Source: Poecilobothrus nobilitatus (Eukaryota > Arthropoda > Insecta > Diptera > Dolichopodidae). Taken from it: a stretch of 64,000 bases of DNA. Shown one piece after another: positions 10,770 to 22,164 of this stretch; position 1 is the first letter of the stretch; each line of letters opens with the position of its first letter. The position numbers and the translations under genes are program-made. The DNA lies in the NCBI GenBank assembly GCA_947095535.1, contig OX352773.1:25255398-25319397 (forward strand), read 5' to 3'. The notes below the pieces were generated by a model, which made no database searches, was not told the DNA's origin, and saw only the letters and a program-made list of their open reading frames with translations.

Positions 10770-12715
10770 TTATGTGGCAGAATGTATTATTGGATAAAAT
10801 ACTAAACGGTCAGCATTATCTTGATGTTTCATTCCAAAAAGCTTACACTCAACCATTTCTAGATCCCAATATTGTCCTTCAATTTCATTCAAATTAGTTT
10901 GATAAATATCAAAATTACTAGAAGCTACGGGTGTTTCGAAAAAATTACTTGGATTTTTCATCTCATTTCCATAGATATATTTTTTTTGATTCCGGATTTC
11001 TAAGTGGTTAAACTTTACAATTTTTTTGTTCTTCATTAAAATCCAACAATTTCTTTCTCCATCGGTTATATTAAAATTCTTGCAAATAACTCTTTTGTAT
11101 AAAGTTATTCCGTCATTTGTGATTTTTTTTTTTAATATTGGGTACTCTTTGTATGGTGTATTCATTCTTAAGTTTCTTAAATTGTTCAATTCAAATATTC
11201 TGTTACATATTTGTGCAAGAGGTTGATGTGGTTTTCGAAGTAAACATTTTATGGTAAACATATAACTTTCGAAACCAAATGCAGACCATTCGTCAAGATT
11301 TCCAAGATTTTCCACGTCTTCTGGTAAATGTGTTATACAATGCATGTTATATGTTAAATGATGTGCTCCATATATTTCAGATACACCTCTTACGAATTGC
11401 TTTAGAAGGGTTTCTGCAATTTCCAGCTTCGTTTTGGAATATTTAGGATGACAAAGAATCAAAATTGCGACATGAAGTAATAGAAAATTGTTGTATTTAT
11501 ACAGAGGCAATATATTTCTTAGGACAAAAGGACCTGAGTATAAAATGAATACTCTGAATTCCGAACCTTTGAAATATGAAAGCTCAGTCAACGGCCTAAT
11601 TTTTCTTTGAAAATCACTAGGTTGAGTGGAAGATATAGCCATAAGCCTAGAAGAAATTTTTGTCTGATCGCGACTTGGAAGAAGAGCAGTTGTCACTCCG
11701 CAAGTCCACATTTTTAAAAGTTTTTTTACAACACCCAAGCAAATAAGGTGCAAATAATCTAATGGAAAATGTTTAATCATATCAATTGGCAGTTCGGTTA
11801 AAACGGAAGTATGTTTATGATGATATTCATCTTGTTGAGTTCTAAATGATTATTAACAGGATAAATCATCCGATTTTTTATAAATTCACCTTCTTCACAA
11901 CATTTGGGACATCCAAAGTATGCATTATGAGATTTGATTCCCAAAATGCAAGACCGTGCTGGTGCGTCACATACAAATGCTCTGAGAGTTATTGCAATAA
12001 AACTATTATTGTACATATATCCTGAAGAAATCATTAAGTTAAGTTCAGTAACCAAGGGGAAAAGGAATTTATTATTAAAATCTGCTGGTTTATTAAAGCC
12101 ATGATAAACTCCTATCACTATAATATTTTTTTGGGGTAAATTACACAAGCGACCCAAAATCAACCAGAAACAACTTTGATTGCTTTTGGAAATTGGTAAG
12201 CCATCAATATTAATATCAATTATTAGTGTATCGGGAATATTATTTATATTTGATAAAACGGTTTTAAATCCAGAATCTATACCAATATAAACGAATTTTC
12301 CAGGAGGGCAATCTATAACTTCTCGGTTGCATGGGGTTTTTAATAATGTTCTAGCATCTTTCGGTAAGAAACTATAATGATTTTTCTTGAGGAATTCAAG
12401 TAAAACATTCAAAGCATTCGCTTTAATATTAAATTGTGTAGCCCACTGTGCTAAAAAGCATTTGACGTCTGAAGCTCCCTCTACCGTTTGCACTTCATCA
12501 TTATCACTTTCATTGAAATCTGAAATATATGCTGCAACATATTCTTCTTCATCATAATCTTCTATTTCATTTTCATGGTTCTGTGATGGTGTGGTATCTT
12601 CATAATTCTGGGGTTGTTTTGTTTTACATTTTATCGATCTGGTATGAGATTTTGATAACAATCGACGTCGGATTGATTGTTTTGACAACTCATGTAAATA
12701 TTTATATTTGGGCAT
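10770..12715 (-). pseudogene. CACTA-like transposase, one frameshift
   Basis: Minus-strand transposase in two overlapping frames, 12715-11798 and 11780-10770. Part one has a basic N-terminus, an acidic linker, FLPKDARTLLKTP, a probable catalytic segment DINIDGLPISKSNQ, and the metal-binding-like DAPARSCILGIKSHNAYFGC-PKC. Part two has FPLDYLHLICLGVVKKLL (second Asp/His cluster), YFKGSEFRVFILYSGPF and a C-terminal GFESYMFTIKCLLRKPH block resembling the end of plant TNP2 proteins. I assign it to the CACTA/EnSpm-like group by this order. The frames meet near 11850, where the continuation RTQQDEYHHKH lies one base out of register, so a single indel disables an otherwise full-length gene of about 640 residues. 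No intron is seen. Confidence 0.75.
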
Positions 12716-13674
12716 TATTCTTTAACAATAAATATTAAGAATAAAAATTAAATAAATATTTTGAAAGCTATTTTAAAATAAAATAATTTTCTACTAGTAA
12801 AAATACGAGAATTATTTTAAATTTTATTCAAAGTTTTTTCAGCGATATTTGCCTGTTTGTACCCGTAAAATATCCGAACATTTGTGGTCAAATACTCCAC
12901 AAAAAAACTAAGTCGCAAAAAAATATTTTTCGATACAAAACTAACCAAAATTTAAGAAATTAAAATATATTTAAAAATTTTTTTTTAAATTAATTATATT
13001 TTGAAAATTATTTTTAAAATAAAGAAATTTTCTACAAGTAAAAATACGAAAATTATTATCGGAAAACTTATTTATTTTATTATTTTTTTTAGAAAATGAA
13101 TTAAAAAATGATTATACTTACATACTCAAAATTTTTTTCAATAGTAATTATTACAGCTGCAAATCACAATATTTTAAACAAAAACTCACTTTTTAGACAC
13201 ACTAACTTCGGCAATCGTCAAATGACTGAAGAAAATTTGTTTGAATTAATATTTGAAAATTTGAAGCTATTTTTTGTCATACACTCATACCTCATATTTT
13301 TTTTATTCTTAAAAAAATTATGAAGAGAAGTTATAATAAAGTTTGTTTATTAATTACCATAGCAACTTGAATTGTACTTGTTTTTTTACTTTTACTTTAC
13401 TTACCTTTTTTTTACGTTTAGAGATGATTTGAAATTTGAATTTGAATTTACAGTCACATTGTAACTAGATGTAAACGACTCGGTTACATAAACTTACTCA
13501 TACGGTCACGTTGTTACCGCAATAGTAACATTAGGTTACAATGTAACCGAAAATTCTTTAGCGGTAACGTTTTGTTTTTCGTGTAATGTCTTGTAGGTAT
13601 GTATTGATTACAAAAACAAAATTAAAAAGAAACTACAACATACTAAATAACTAAAAAAACTAGAGGAGGAGAAA
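12716..13674. other. Upstream region of transposase, duplicated blocks
   Basis: Non-coding. Two related blocks, about 12750-12820 and 12991-13058, share TTTTCTA-C-AGTAAAAATACGA. A block at 12883-12908 (GTCAAATACTCCACAAAAAAA) resembles one at 8800-8818 in the same orientation on the far side of the gene pair. From 13450 to 13570 the words GTTAC/GTAAC occur about eight times, partly as inverted pairs (CATTGTAAC...GTTACAATG), which could be a subterminal region of the transposon. No terminal inverted repeat pair could be proven. Confidence 0.45.
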
Positions 13675-13745
13675 TTTTTTTTATTTTTATTTTTTTTTAT
13701 TTTTATTTTTTTTTATTTTTATTTTTTTTTATTTTTTTTTTATTT
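13675..13745 (-). repeat. A-rich 3' tail of LINE
   Basis: On the plus strand, four units of T(9)-A-T(5)-A type, i.e. an A-rich tail on the minus strand, about 15 bases per unit. It marks the 3' terminus of the LINE and has probably expanded by slippage. Confidence 0.75.
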
Positions 13746-13844
13746 AGTAATTTCTTATTATTATATACAATTCATTACATTACTTTTCATCAACTGATTT
13801 GTTTTTTTTTTAATATTAAAACATTTTTTTTTTCAATTAATATT

Positions 13845-16187
13845 ATCTTGAACATACTTATTTAAATTCTTTTTAAAGATCAAACATTTTCTTTTTCATT
13901 TTTTAAATTATTTCGTAATTTATTATATAATTTTAACCCATTGTAATTAACATATTCTGACTTAACTTAATCTAAAATTTAAAATGCTTCTTAAATAATA
14001 GTTTTGTACGTTTTGTACATTGAATAATCTGTTAGTTAAATATACTGGCATTAGTTTATTTTTTATTTTAAATATTATTAACAAAACATTAAATTTAATT
14101 TTTTGTGACACGCTCATTCATTTTAAACAATCATAAACTTAAACTATTTAGACGAATACCTGGCTAGCTTTAATATAATTCTCATTTCTCGATTTTGCAA
14201 TTTTTTGCAATAGCCTACTAGGCATCTCTATGTTAAACATAAAAAGAATTGAGGAACAATATTCAAAATGCGATCTTCCTATTACATTATCCAGTTTAAT
14301 TGCACTTAACATCGTTAAATTATTTCTAATTTTATAGAAAAAACCTAATTTTTTATTAATTTTCTACATATATATTCCATATGCGCTTTAAAATTTAATT
14401 TATCATCAATAACTACGCCTATGTATTTAATTTCATTTACTCTATCTATTATTTTGTTCTCAATTATAATTTCTTTACTTATATTACTATTTATTATCAT
14501 GCATTTAGATTTTTCGAAATTAAGCTTTAATTTGTTATTAATAAACCATTTATTCAATTTTCCTAAGTTCTAGTTAATTTTTAAACTACATTCATCAATT
14601 GAATTCCCTACTACATAAAGCAAAGCATCATCGGCAAATAATGCAATATTACCAAAATTTACTTTACCTATATCATTAATATATATTAAAAATAATAGAA
14701 CACCAAGTATCGTACATTGTGGGACTCCAAGTTCAACATTTATTTGATCTGAAACCGCTCCATTTATTTTTGTTCTCTCTCTTCTTCTTTTTAAATATGA
14801 TTCAAACCATCTTATTTCATTTTGATTAATGCCATATCTGCTTAGTTTATTTAATAAAATGTCACGAAAACGGTACTATAATTTTATTATCATCCACAGC
14901 AATCTTCCAATTAGTTAATACCAAATTCAATAGTGCTTCACTGCTATGGTTTTTGTGGAACCTGGATTTATTATGAGAAATTAAACCTGTTTTTTCGAAG
15001 TAGTTCTCTAATTGATTATATACAGCCTTCTCTATAATTTTTGATAGAATGCTCATAATATTCTTTTGCTCATCAGTTAGGACGAAATTCTGAACATTTT
15101 GTCGTACCTTTTACCCTTTCAATAGGAACAATCACAGATTCCTTCAAACATTCAGGAAAAACTCCCGTTCTTAATGATGCGTTTATCACTGATAGAACAT
15201 TCTGACCAATTAAGTCGAAAGAATCGTTTATCATTTTAACATTACAAAAATTGCTATAATTTTTTTTATTGATCGAGTTTATTAATAATTTTAAGTCTTC
15301 TAATGTTAACAGCTTAAATCTGAATTGAGTACTTATATTTCCTATTATATTTTCATATTGTGTAACCGGTATCGATTTATTAACTTCTTCAACACTTTAT
15401 ACAAAATATATTAAAACTATTAAAACTATTTCTGAATTAATTTTACATTTTTATTATGAAATTCTACTTCCTTTATTTCATTTTTTTGTTTCTTTAAAAC
15501 TAGTCTTTTTATTGTTCTCCACATTGACTTTTGATCAACAGCATTATCAATTTTAGTCGATATTAACTTTGATTTAGTGTTTTTTAATTTATTCTTATAT
15601 TTATTTCTTATTATTTTATATTTATTCCATTCTTCATGGCTATAATTAATTACCGAAATTTTATATTGTCTTAATTTTTCGTTTTTAAGTAATTCTAATT
15701 CATCAGAATAAAATTCTTGATGTTTATATTTTAACCTTTTCGTAACAATAAAGTTATATACAATATTCTTAAAGCAATTATTAAATAATTCTGTTTTACT
15801 ATTGCAATCAAGAAAATATGTCGTAATTAGATTACTACCAATTATTTTATTTCTAAATTTATTTTCATCATATTTCAAATATTTTGTTTCTTCTGTTTTC
15901 ACTAAATCTACATTTGCATTGATATCGATTATTATAGTTTCATGGTCGCTTATTATTAATTCATTAGCAACTTTAGCTTTAATATTGTATTGATCGTTTA
16001 CTACAACATAATCAATTAGCGTTCTTGAATTTTCTGTTATTCTAGTGAATTCCCTGACTATTTGATTGAAACTATTATCACATATTGTCTCTGCTAATCT
16101 ATCCCGAGAATTATTTGTTTGCAGCCAATTAATATTAAAGTCCCCTGCTATTATAACCTTGTTTTTAAAAGCGGATAGCTCTTCTAC
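13845..16187 (-). pseudogene. LINE ORF2 3' part: endonuclease end, RT, C-terminal domain
   Basis: The major part of ORF2 on the minus strand. 16187-15426 holds the endonuclease core (IIAGDFNINWL, TLIDYVVVN, ISDHETIIIDI) and the basic linker. The RT spans roughly 15370-14150: FDLIGQNVLSVINASLRTG and PECLKESVIVPI, then IIEKAVYNQLENYF, the box GVPQCTILGVLLFLIYIND, the catalytic FADD (about 14625) intact, and the thumb (NEIKYIGVVIDDKLNF). A C-terminal segment (KLQNREMRIILKLARYSSK, then an MPVYLTNRLF stretch) extends to about 13845, as in Jockey/CR1-type elements. No RNase H follows. Stops near 15070, 14860 and 14575 break the frame. Confidence 0.8.
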
Positions 16188-16201
16188 GTCCCAAGGAACC
16201 A
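16188..16201. repeat. Left TIR and GT target-site duplication
   Basis: GT (16188-16189) followed by CCCAAGGAACCA (16190-16201), the left terminus of the CACTA-like element. Its mirror is at 24836-24849. Beyond 12 bases the arms diverge. Confidence 0.85.
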
Positions 16202-18374
16202 AAACCGTATTCAAGCACATAGAAATCAAATTTTAAGATCATATTTTGCATACAATTCGCATACATTGTGTGTCAATAGTTGCTTTTGTTACTCTTAAAA
16301 TATTTATGGTCATAATAAAGGATCATTTTGTTTTTTTTTGCGACGAGAAAATTCAAACTTTATGGTTTCTTTTTTTACAAAAATGTGCTGTTACAATGTC
16401 ACTTAATAGCATGCTTTTGTACACATTTTAAAAAAAAATTGTCTAACGTTGTGCATATAGTTTCTTTTAAAATTAATTTTAATATTAAGTAAAAAACAAA
16501 ATCTAAAATCACCAAATCGTGGTTAATTTCCATATTTCAATGTAATTTCGACTCTAAAGTCGGAAATGTGTGCATAAAAACGCCAGCTGTCACTTGAAAT
16601 AATTCAGAGTACAATACAGATTTAAAAAATTAAAACAAAATGTCTAAACCATATTATTTAACTAATACGTATTATCGGAGAGTAAAGGGCGAAATAAAAA
16701 AACAGGAACAAAATTACTTAAAGTACAAGCGGCAAGAATGCACATCAAAGTTTAGTTCAATTATTGAAGTTCCAGAAATAACTAACCCGAAAAAACCAGA
16801 TGAAATAAACGCGAAAAAACCAGATGAAAATATTAAATTGGCTCACAATGATCAAAACTATATATGTAAGGAGATTATACTAAGCTTTTTATTTTTATTA
16901 ATGTTATTCTTATTAGTTAATATTGATAATGGTGAAGCATTTAATGGATATAAGGAAAATCCAGCACATAATGGTGATGGTAATAATTTAATTTTTGATG
17001 AAGAAAAAAATGTCTCAATAGCTGAGAAACTTAGACTCTGGGCACTTACTCATAATATAACTCACAAAGCACTAAGCCACCTATTAGACATTTTGATAAA
17101 GTGTGGGTTTACGTGGCTGCCAAAAGATAGTCGCACTTTGTTAAAAACACCCCGAAGAATTGAAATTGAAACGATGGGTACTAGAAAATTTTGGTATTAT
17201 GGATTAGAAAATTGTTTGCGAAATGTATATAGTAGCCTTCAAAATTCAATAAATATTTCTTTAACGTTTAATATTGATGGATTACCAATACATAACAGCT
17301 CGAAATACCAATTTTGGCCAATTTTATGTATCATTGATGGCATGGAAAATATGCGCCCGATGATAATAGCTGTTTATTGCGGAGAAGGAAAACCACATAG
17401 TTTAAAGGATTACTTAAAAAAAATTGTAGGAGAGTTAAAATGGATGTTAAGTGATGGAATACAAATTAACGGTTTTCAAATTAGTGTATCGATCCGATGT
17501 TTTATATGTGATTCTCCAGCTAGATCCTTCGTAAAAGGTATAACAATTTCTCCGACAGTACACGTAGCTAATTGTTTTTTTATTTACAGGAACAGTTAAC
17601 TTTAACAGTGCTCATGGATGTCAAAAATGCGAAGTAATTGGTGAGTTTGATTATCACAATGGCCGTCATATGAGTTTTCCTTGAGTATGTTGTATTTTAA
17701 GAACAAACGAAAGCTTTCGCAGCCAAACAGATGAAGACCATCATAAAGAAATCTCACCTTTAATCGAACTTCCAATAAATATTGTTGACGATTTTATTAT
17801 AGCAGACTCATTACACTTATTGGAACTTGGAGTAATGAAAAGATATTTACTTGGTTGGATTCATGGAAGTTTCAATTTTAGAGCCAAATTTTCAGTTAAG
17901 GATATTGAAGCTATCAATAAATTATTGGAAGAATTTAACACAAGAATTCCATCTGAACTACACCGCGCTGTAAGAACATTAGATAGCGTGAAACACTGGA
18001 AAGGTCTTGAATTCAGGACATTCTTATTGTATTTGGGAATGGTAGTGCTTAAAGATGTGTTATCAGCTGAATTATATGACCATTTCTTAAAACTCTGTTG
18101 TGCCGTTATATTATGCTCAAGTAAACATTATCTAAAGCAACCATCGGCAACCTTTTCGACCGATGGGCCAAAATAAATTTTCTGGATAAGAGCATGGGCC
18201 ACAGGGGTTTAATACTTACTGTTACATTTTCAACTGTCTCAAATAATTTAATTTTAGTTAAAACAAGTTTTGACAAATAAACTTTTTTACAATTTTTTAT
18301 TGAAATGAAAAACAAAAATAAATAAATCCATTTAACAAAAACGAAAACAAAAAAACAAAATAGTCTAATTGTAA

Positions 18375-20179
18375 TTAATGCGAAATTTGGTATTGTTTGA
18401 AAGTTTTGAGCAACTGGTTGTAGTCCACCTCAAAGTTGGTTGCCCCTGCTCTTAATATTGCATGCAGGTGTTCATCAGTTATTCTACTGCGATATTTGTT
18501 TTTGATATAATTCAACCTTGAAAATGTTTGTTCGCAGATATATGTGCTTGCAAAAATTATTATCATCCCAGCAGAAAATTTTTTTAAAAGCGGAAAAGCA
18601 GAGTCTGGTAGATTAGAATAAAATGTTTTCAGCTGCGATGGGTCAAAAGTTGATTTTAAAACATTATTGGATTGTAGGTCGATTAACTCCATTTCCAAGT
18701 AATTGGGAACATCTTCAAGTTTAATTGCAAATGGATTTTGAAAAAGGTCTCTTTGGAACGGCTGTGAAAGTCAGAAAACCGTGTCGAAAACTCATTTTCC
18801 AAGATTTCAATATAATCGTGAAATTTGCTATTTGATAAGGAAAGATTCGGTTCTTGTTGTAACATTATTGCACAAAAAGGCAAATTATATGATTCATTTT
18901 TTAAAATATTGTTTTTAAGTAGTTTTAGTTTAATCTGAAAAGCTTTTATATTTGAATATGCTTCATTAATCAAAATTCCTTTTATCTGAAGCTTTCGGTT
19001 TAATTCGTTCATTAAATAAGTCATGTCTATTAAGAATGCTAAATCAAAAAACCATATTGGATCCGATAATTCTAATACTTCTCTTTTGCTTTCAACCATA
19101 AATATAAGTATAGCTTCTTTCAACTGAAAAAACCTTTTAAGTGCATTTCCTGCACTAAGCCACCTTACTTCGCAATAGTAAACCACGTCGCTGTACTCTT
19201 CTTCTATTTCCTGCAAAAATTGTTGAAATTTACGATGATTCAAACCACATCGTTTTATAAAATTTATAACAGATATTATCACATCCATAACAGATTTCCA
19301 TCTTAAAATTTTCGAACAGAGTGCTTGTTGGTGAATAATACAATGAAATATATAAGGAGCTGGAGCATTTGATTCTACAACCTTTTTACTAACCAAAGCA
19401 CAAACTCCGTTAAAACGACCAACCATATTTTTAGCACCATCTGTAGTAATGGATTTCAAATTTTTCCACTTCAAACCAAGAGCAGCAATGGTTTCCTCAA
19501 CTTTTTCAAAAATATCCATTGCAGTAGTTGTTCCCTTTAAGCTACATAGAGCGGCCAATTCTTCACACATATCATAATTATTATTAATTCCACGTATAAA
19601 AATTAAAAGTTGAGCAGTGTCTTTGATATCATTACTCTCATCTAATGCAATGGAATAAAACTGAAACGAATTAGACTGTTTTTTTAATGTTTCTCGCAGA
19701 TGGTCCCCTATGTGCTCAATTCGTCTCGTGATTGTCCTAGCTGACAAACTTATATTATCTATTATTTTTTTTTTGTCTGGACAAACAATTTCCATAACTT
19801 CTAGCATACATGTTTTGAAAAACTCACAATCGGTAAATGGTTTTCCAGCTTGGGCGATCAAGTATGCTACCCTATATCCAGCACGAACACCTGTTTCATT
19901 TTCGTTATTTATTTTCCTAAAAAAATTTTGTTGATTGCTCAAAGATAGTTTTAACTTAGATATTTCACTCGTCCTTAGGTTTCCTAGAAGGCAATCATAT
20001 TTAACTTTATGTTGTGCATCATAGTGCCGCTGCAAATTATATTCTTTGAAAATAGCTATTGTAGCTTTACAAATTAAACAGTAAGCTTTTTTGTTTAATT
20101 CTACGAAAAAATAATCATTCGTCCACTTTTCATTAAAAATTCTTTTTTCTTCTGCTATCTTTCTCTTCTTACTACCCAT
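18375..20179 (-). pseudogene. hAT transposase (SPIN/GTF2IRD2-like), one frameshift
   Basis: Minus-strand hAT transposase of about 600 residues, starting at ATG 20179 (MGSKKRKIAEEKR). It has an N-terminal BED-like finger (CLICKATIAIFKEYNLQRHYDAQH), the catalytic segments SIALDESNDIKDTAQLLIF and SITTDGAKNMVGR, a CxxH-like element (CIIHQQALCSK) and the C-terminal dimerisation region (FASTYICEQTFSRLNYIKN...RITDEHLHAILRA). The last part (18698-18375) is in a different frame; the two meet at about 18755, where a one-base change separates SDFHS from the expected PFQRDLFQNPF. Apart from this the ORF is open, so the copy is young. It resembles the SPIN-type hATs that gave rise to GTF2IRD2-like proteins. 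Confidence 0.85.
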
Positions 20180-20388
20180 TGTAAGTGGGTAAAATATAGC
20201 AGCTATAAAAATATTCAAATTATTATATGTGAAAAAAAATTCAAAATAATTAATATTTACTTTTAAATTGAATTAATAATGATACCAGTACAATACAATG
20301 AAAACAATGTTTGTTGTCAATTATCACTTGTCAATTTTGTTTTCAAAAAAATTTAAATTTTTGACAACACAGTCAGTTTTTCCAACAT

Positions 20389-20497
20389 AAAATTAAACTT
20401 TGTGCCGCCATCTGTCTTTTAATGGCTGCATTAGTACTTTTGGAAAATGAAATTAAACTTTGTGACACCATCTGTTTTTTAATGGATGCACTAGCAC
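20389..20497. repeat. 60-bp tandem duplication in hAT 5' end
   Basis: Two copies with a 60-bp period, sharing AAATTAAACTTTGTG and CCATCTGT-TTTTAATGG, separated by GGAAAATG. They lie between the transposase start and the right terminus and may be subterminal transposase-binding repeats. Confidence 0.7.
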
Positions 20498-21317
20498 TAG
20501 ATATCGGAACAGACAAATTAATAAGAGTCGAGTTTTTTAATTAAAAATTTGAATGTGGCGAACGAATAAAACTAATAGTAAAAATAAAAACAAAATGGGC
20601 CGCATTTAAAAACCGAATGGGCCGCATTTAGCCCATGGGCCGCACGTTGCCGGTGGCTGATCTAAAGTATCTTGATCTAGCAGACGTTTTATTTAAAGAA
20701 TATATCGAAGACTTTATTTCCATTTACGGAATTGATTCCATTCAAAGCAACGTGCATAATTTATGCCATGTAGTAGCTGATGTTGCAAAATTTGGTGATT
20801 TAAATACCTTAACAGCTTACCCATTTGAAAATTATTTAGGTTTTATCAAACGTATACTACGACAAGGAAATTTACCTTTAGAGCAACTTTCAAGAAGAAT
20901 TATCGAGCTAGAAATTCTTAGTCTAATAAATAATAGTGATTTGCAATATCCCTATATTCAACAACGTGAAAAGAAAAAAAAGCTCTACACATATTTATAT
21001 ATATCATCTACAATTATGCTATCAAATGTATTCGAAAAAGATAAATGGTTCCTAACGCGAAATAATGAAATAGTGGAATTAATTGATGCTTCCAAAACTG
21101 AAACATCAATCTCTATAGTTGGTCAAAGTATAAAAAGAAAATATAATTTTTTCACCCCACCTCGTCTAATGTCAATATTTATTCTACTTTTGGAGAACAG
21201 AATGTGAAAAAAACTTATAGTTTAAAAGAAGTTAAATGTAAACTTGTATCTTTAAAATATAAAAACGAAATTATTTTTATGCCTCTGCTACACACTTTAG
21301 ATGACTTAAATATTAAA

Positions 21318-22164
21318 TAACAAAAACTCTAATATATAACTTAAAGTTCTTACTTTTTGGTCTTTACAATTATACGCTTTTTATTTAAAATTCTATATAT
21401 ATTTTTTACTTGATAAAATATTTAAATAAATTGAAAAATAAAAGTCTTTAATAAAATTTAATAACTTGTTTTATTGAAATCAGAATGATAAGTGATTTAC
21501 AAAAATTTACATTATTTTATCCAAAAAAGCACTACCTGTTGTTGCCACGTGAGTTCTAATTTCGTGGGAACAATAGTAAATTTTATTTCCCAATAAAGTG
21601 CTGATTATGTTTTTTGTATTTGTTTGAGTTGTCGTTGAACTGTGTTGCAATTGAATAAAAAATATTTAAAAGTGAAACATGATCCCTATGTTGAAATAAT
21701 AAATAAAGGTAAATTATGTGGCATGTGTTGACCTATATTGCGGGTGTTAACTTATATAAGTTGTTTTAAAAAATATATTAAAAATAAACAAAAAACATAA
21801 CATATACATGAAAAAAAAAATTTCATTTTTTAAACATAAAACATATTCATTCTATAAACATAAAAAAAAACAATTAAAAAAAAAGATCAATATTTAATTC
21901 ATTTTAAATAATGTTGCATTACAACGATGAACAGGAACTGCTGGTACTTCAGATTCATTATCGGCAAAATTTTCCTTTTCATCTAAATTTAATTCTAAAT
22001 TTTTTGTATGATCGACAACAGAAACTTTTTCTTTTTCGCAGTCATTAATATTTGAAGAAGTTGTAATTTCAGCCTCAATTTGAGATTTGTCTGAAGTAAT
22101 TTTTTTTTTATTTACGCATTTATTCAAAGTACATTTTTTGTTATGACGATCTGCTCGAAGTGTA
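21318..22164. other. Convergent intergenic region in CACTA-like element
   Basis: Lies between the two convergent genes and is AT-rich. One minus-strand frame (22208-21894) is open for about 104 residues rich in Lys, Glu, Asp and Ser, and could be a C-terminal extension of the DUF4806 protein reached by frameshift or splicing. I cannot support that further. Confidence 0.35.

Larger units (their letters stand above)
18138..20659. mobile_element. hAT transposon with ATCTAAAG target duplication
   Basis: A 2522-bp hAT element. The 8-bp duplication ATCTAAAG is at 18130-18137 and 20660-20667. The termini are imperfect inverted repeats: the left end starts CAACCATCGGCAAC and the right end, read inward, starts CAGCCACCGGCAAC. 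GGGCC-rich words (ATGGGCCGCA) repeat near both ends. It encodes one transposase on the minus strand. Its host is the CACTA-like transposase, so it is the younger insertion. Confidence 0.93.
16640..21317 (+). pseudogene. CACTA-like transposase, interrupted by hAT
   Basis: A relative of the transposase at 10770-12715, in the same domain order. Exon 1 (16640-17537) has WLPKDSRTLLKTP, FNIDGLPIHNSSKYQFWPIL and ICDSPARSFVK. A 52-bp intron (17538-17589; AAAAG|GTATAA...TTACAG|GAACAG) joins in frame to NSAHGCQKCEV. A TGA at 17682-17684 then interrupts SFP*VCC, followed by DSLHLLELGVMKRYLLG and KGLEFRTFLLY. The hAT splits HYLK|YLDLAD; joining 18137 to 20668 (one ATCTAAAG kept) is exactly in frame. The C-terminus (ENYLGFIKRILRQGN, 20668-21317) has one more shift near 21165. 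Defects: hAT insertion, one stop, one frameshift. A hydrophobic stretch near residues 80-92 is unusual for this family. Confidence 0.8.

Noticed and set aside
13108..13323. 71-residue plus-strand frame upstream of the first transposase
   Set aside because: AT-rich, no motif, no splice or neighbour support.
13440..13580. GTTAC/GTAAC-rich block as the proven right terminus of the first CACTA-like unit
   Set aside because: Some similarity to the ends of the 7.3-8.3 kb element is visible, but no consistent inverted partner or target duplication could be aligned.
16246..16431. 61-residue plus-strand frame at the left end of the CACTA-like element
   Set aside because: Lies in the subterminal region before the transposase start, with no recognisable features.
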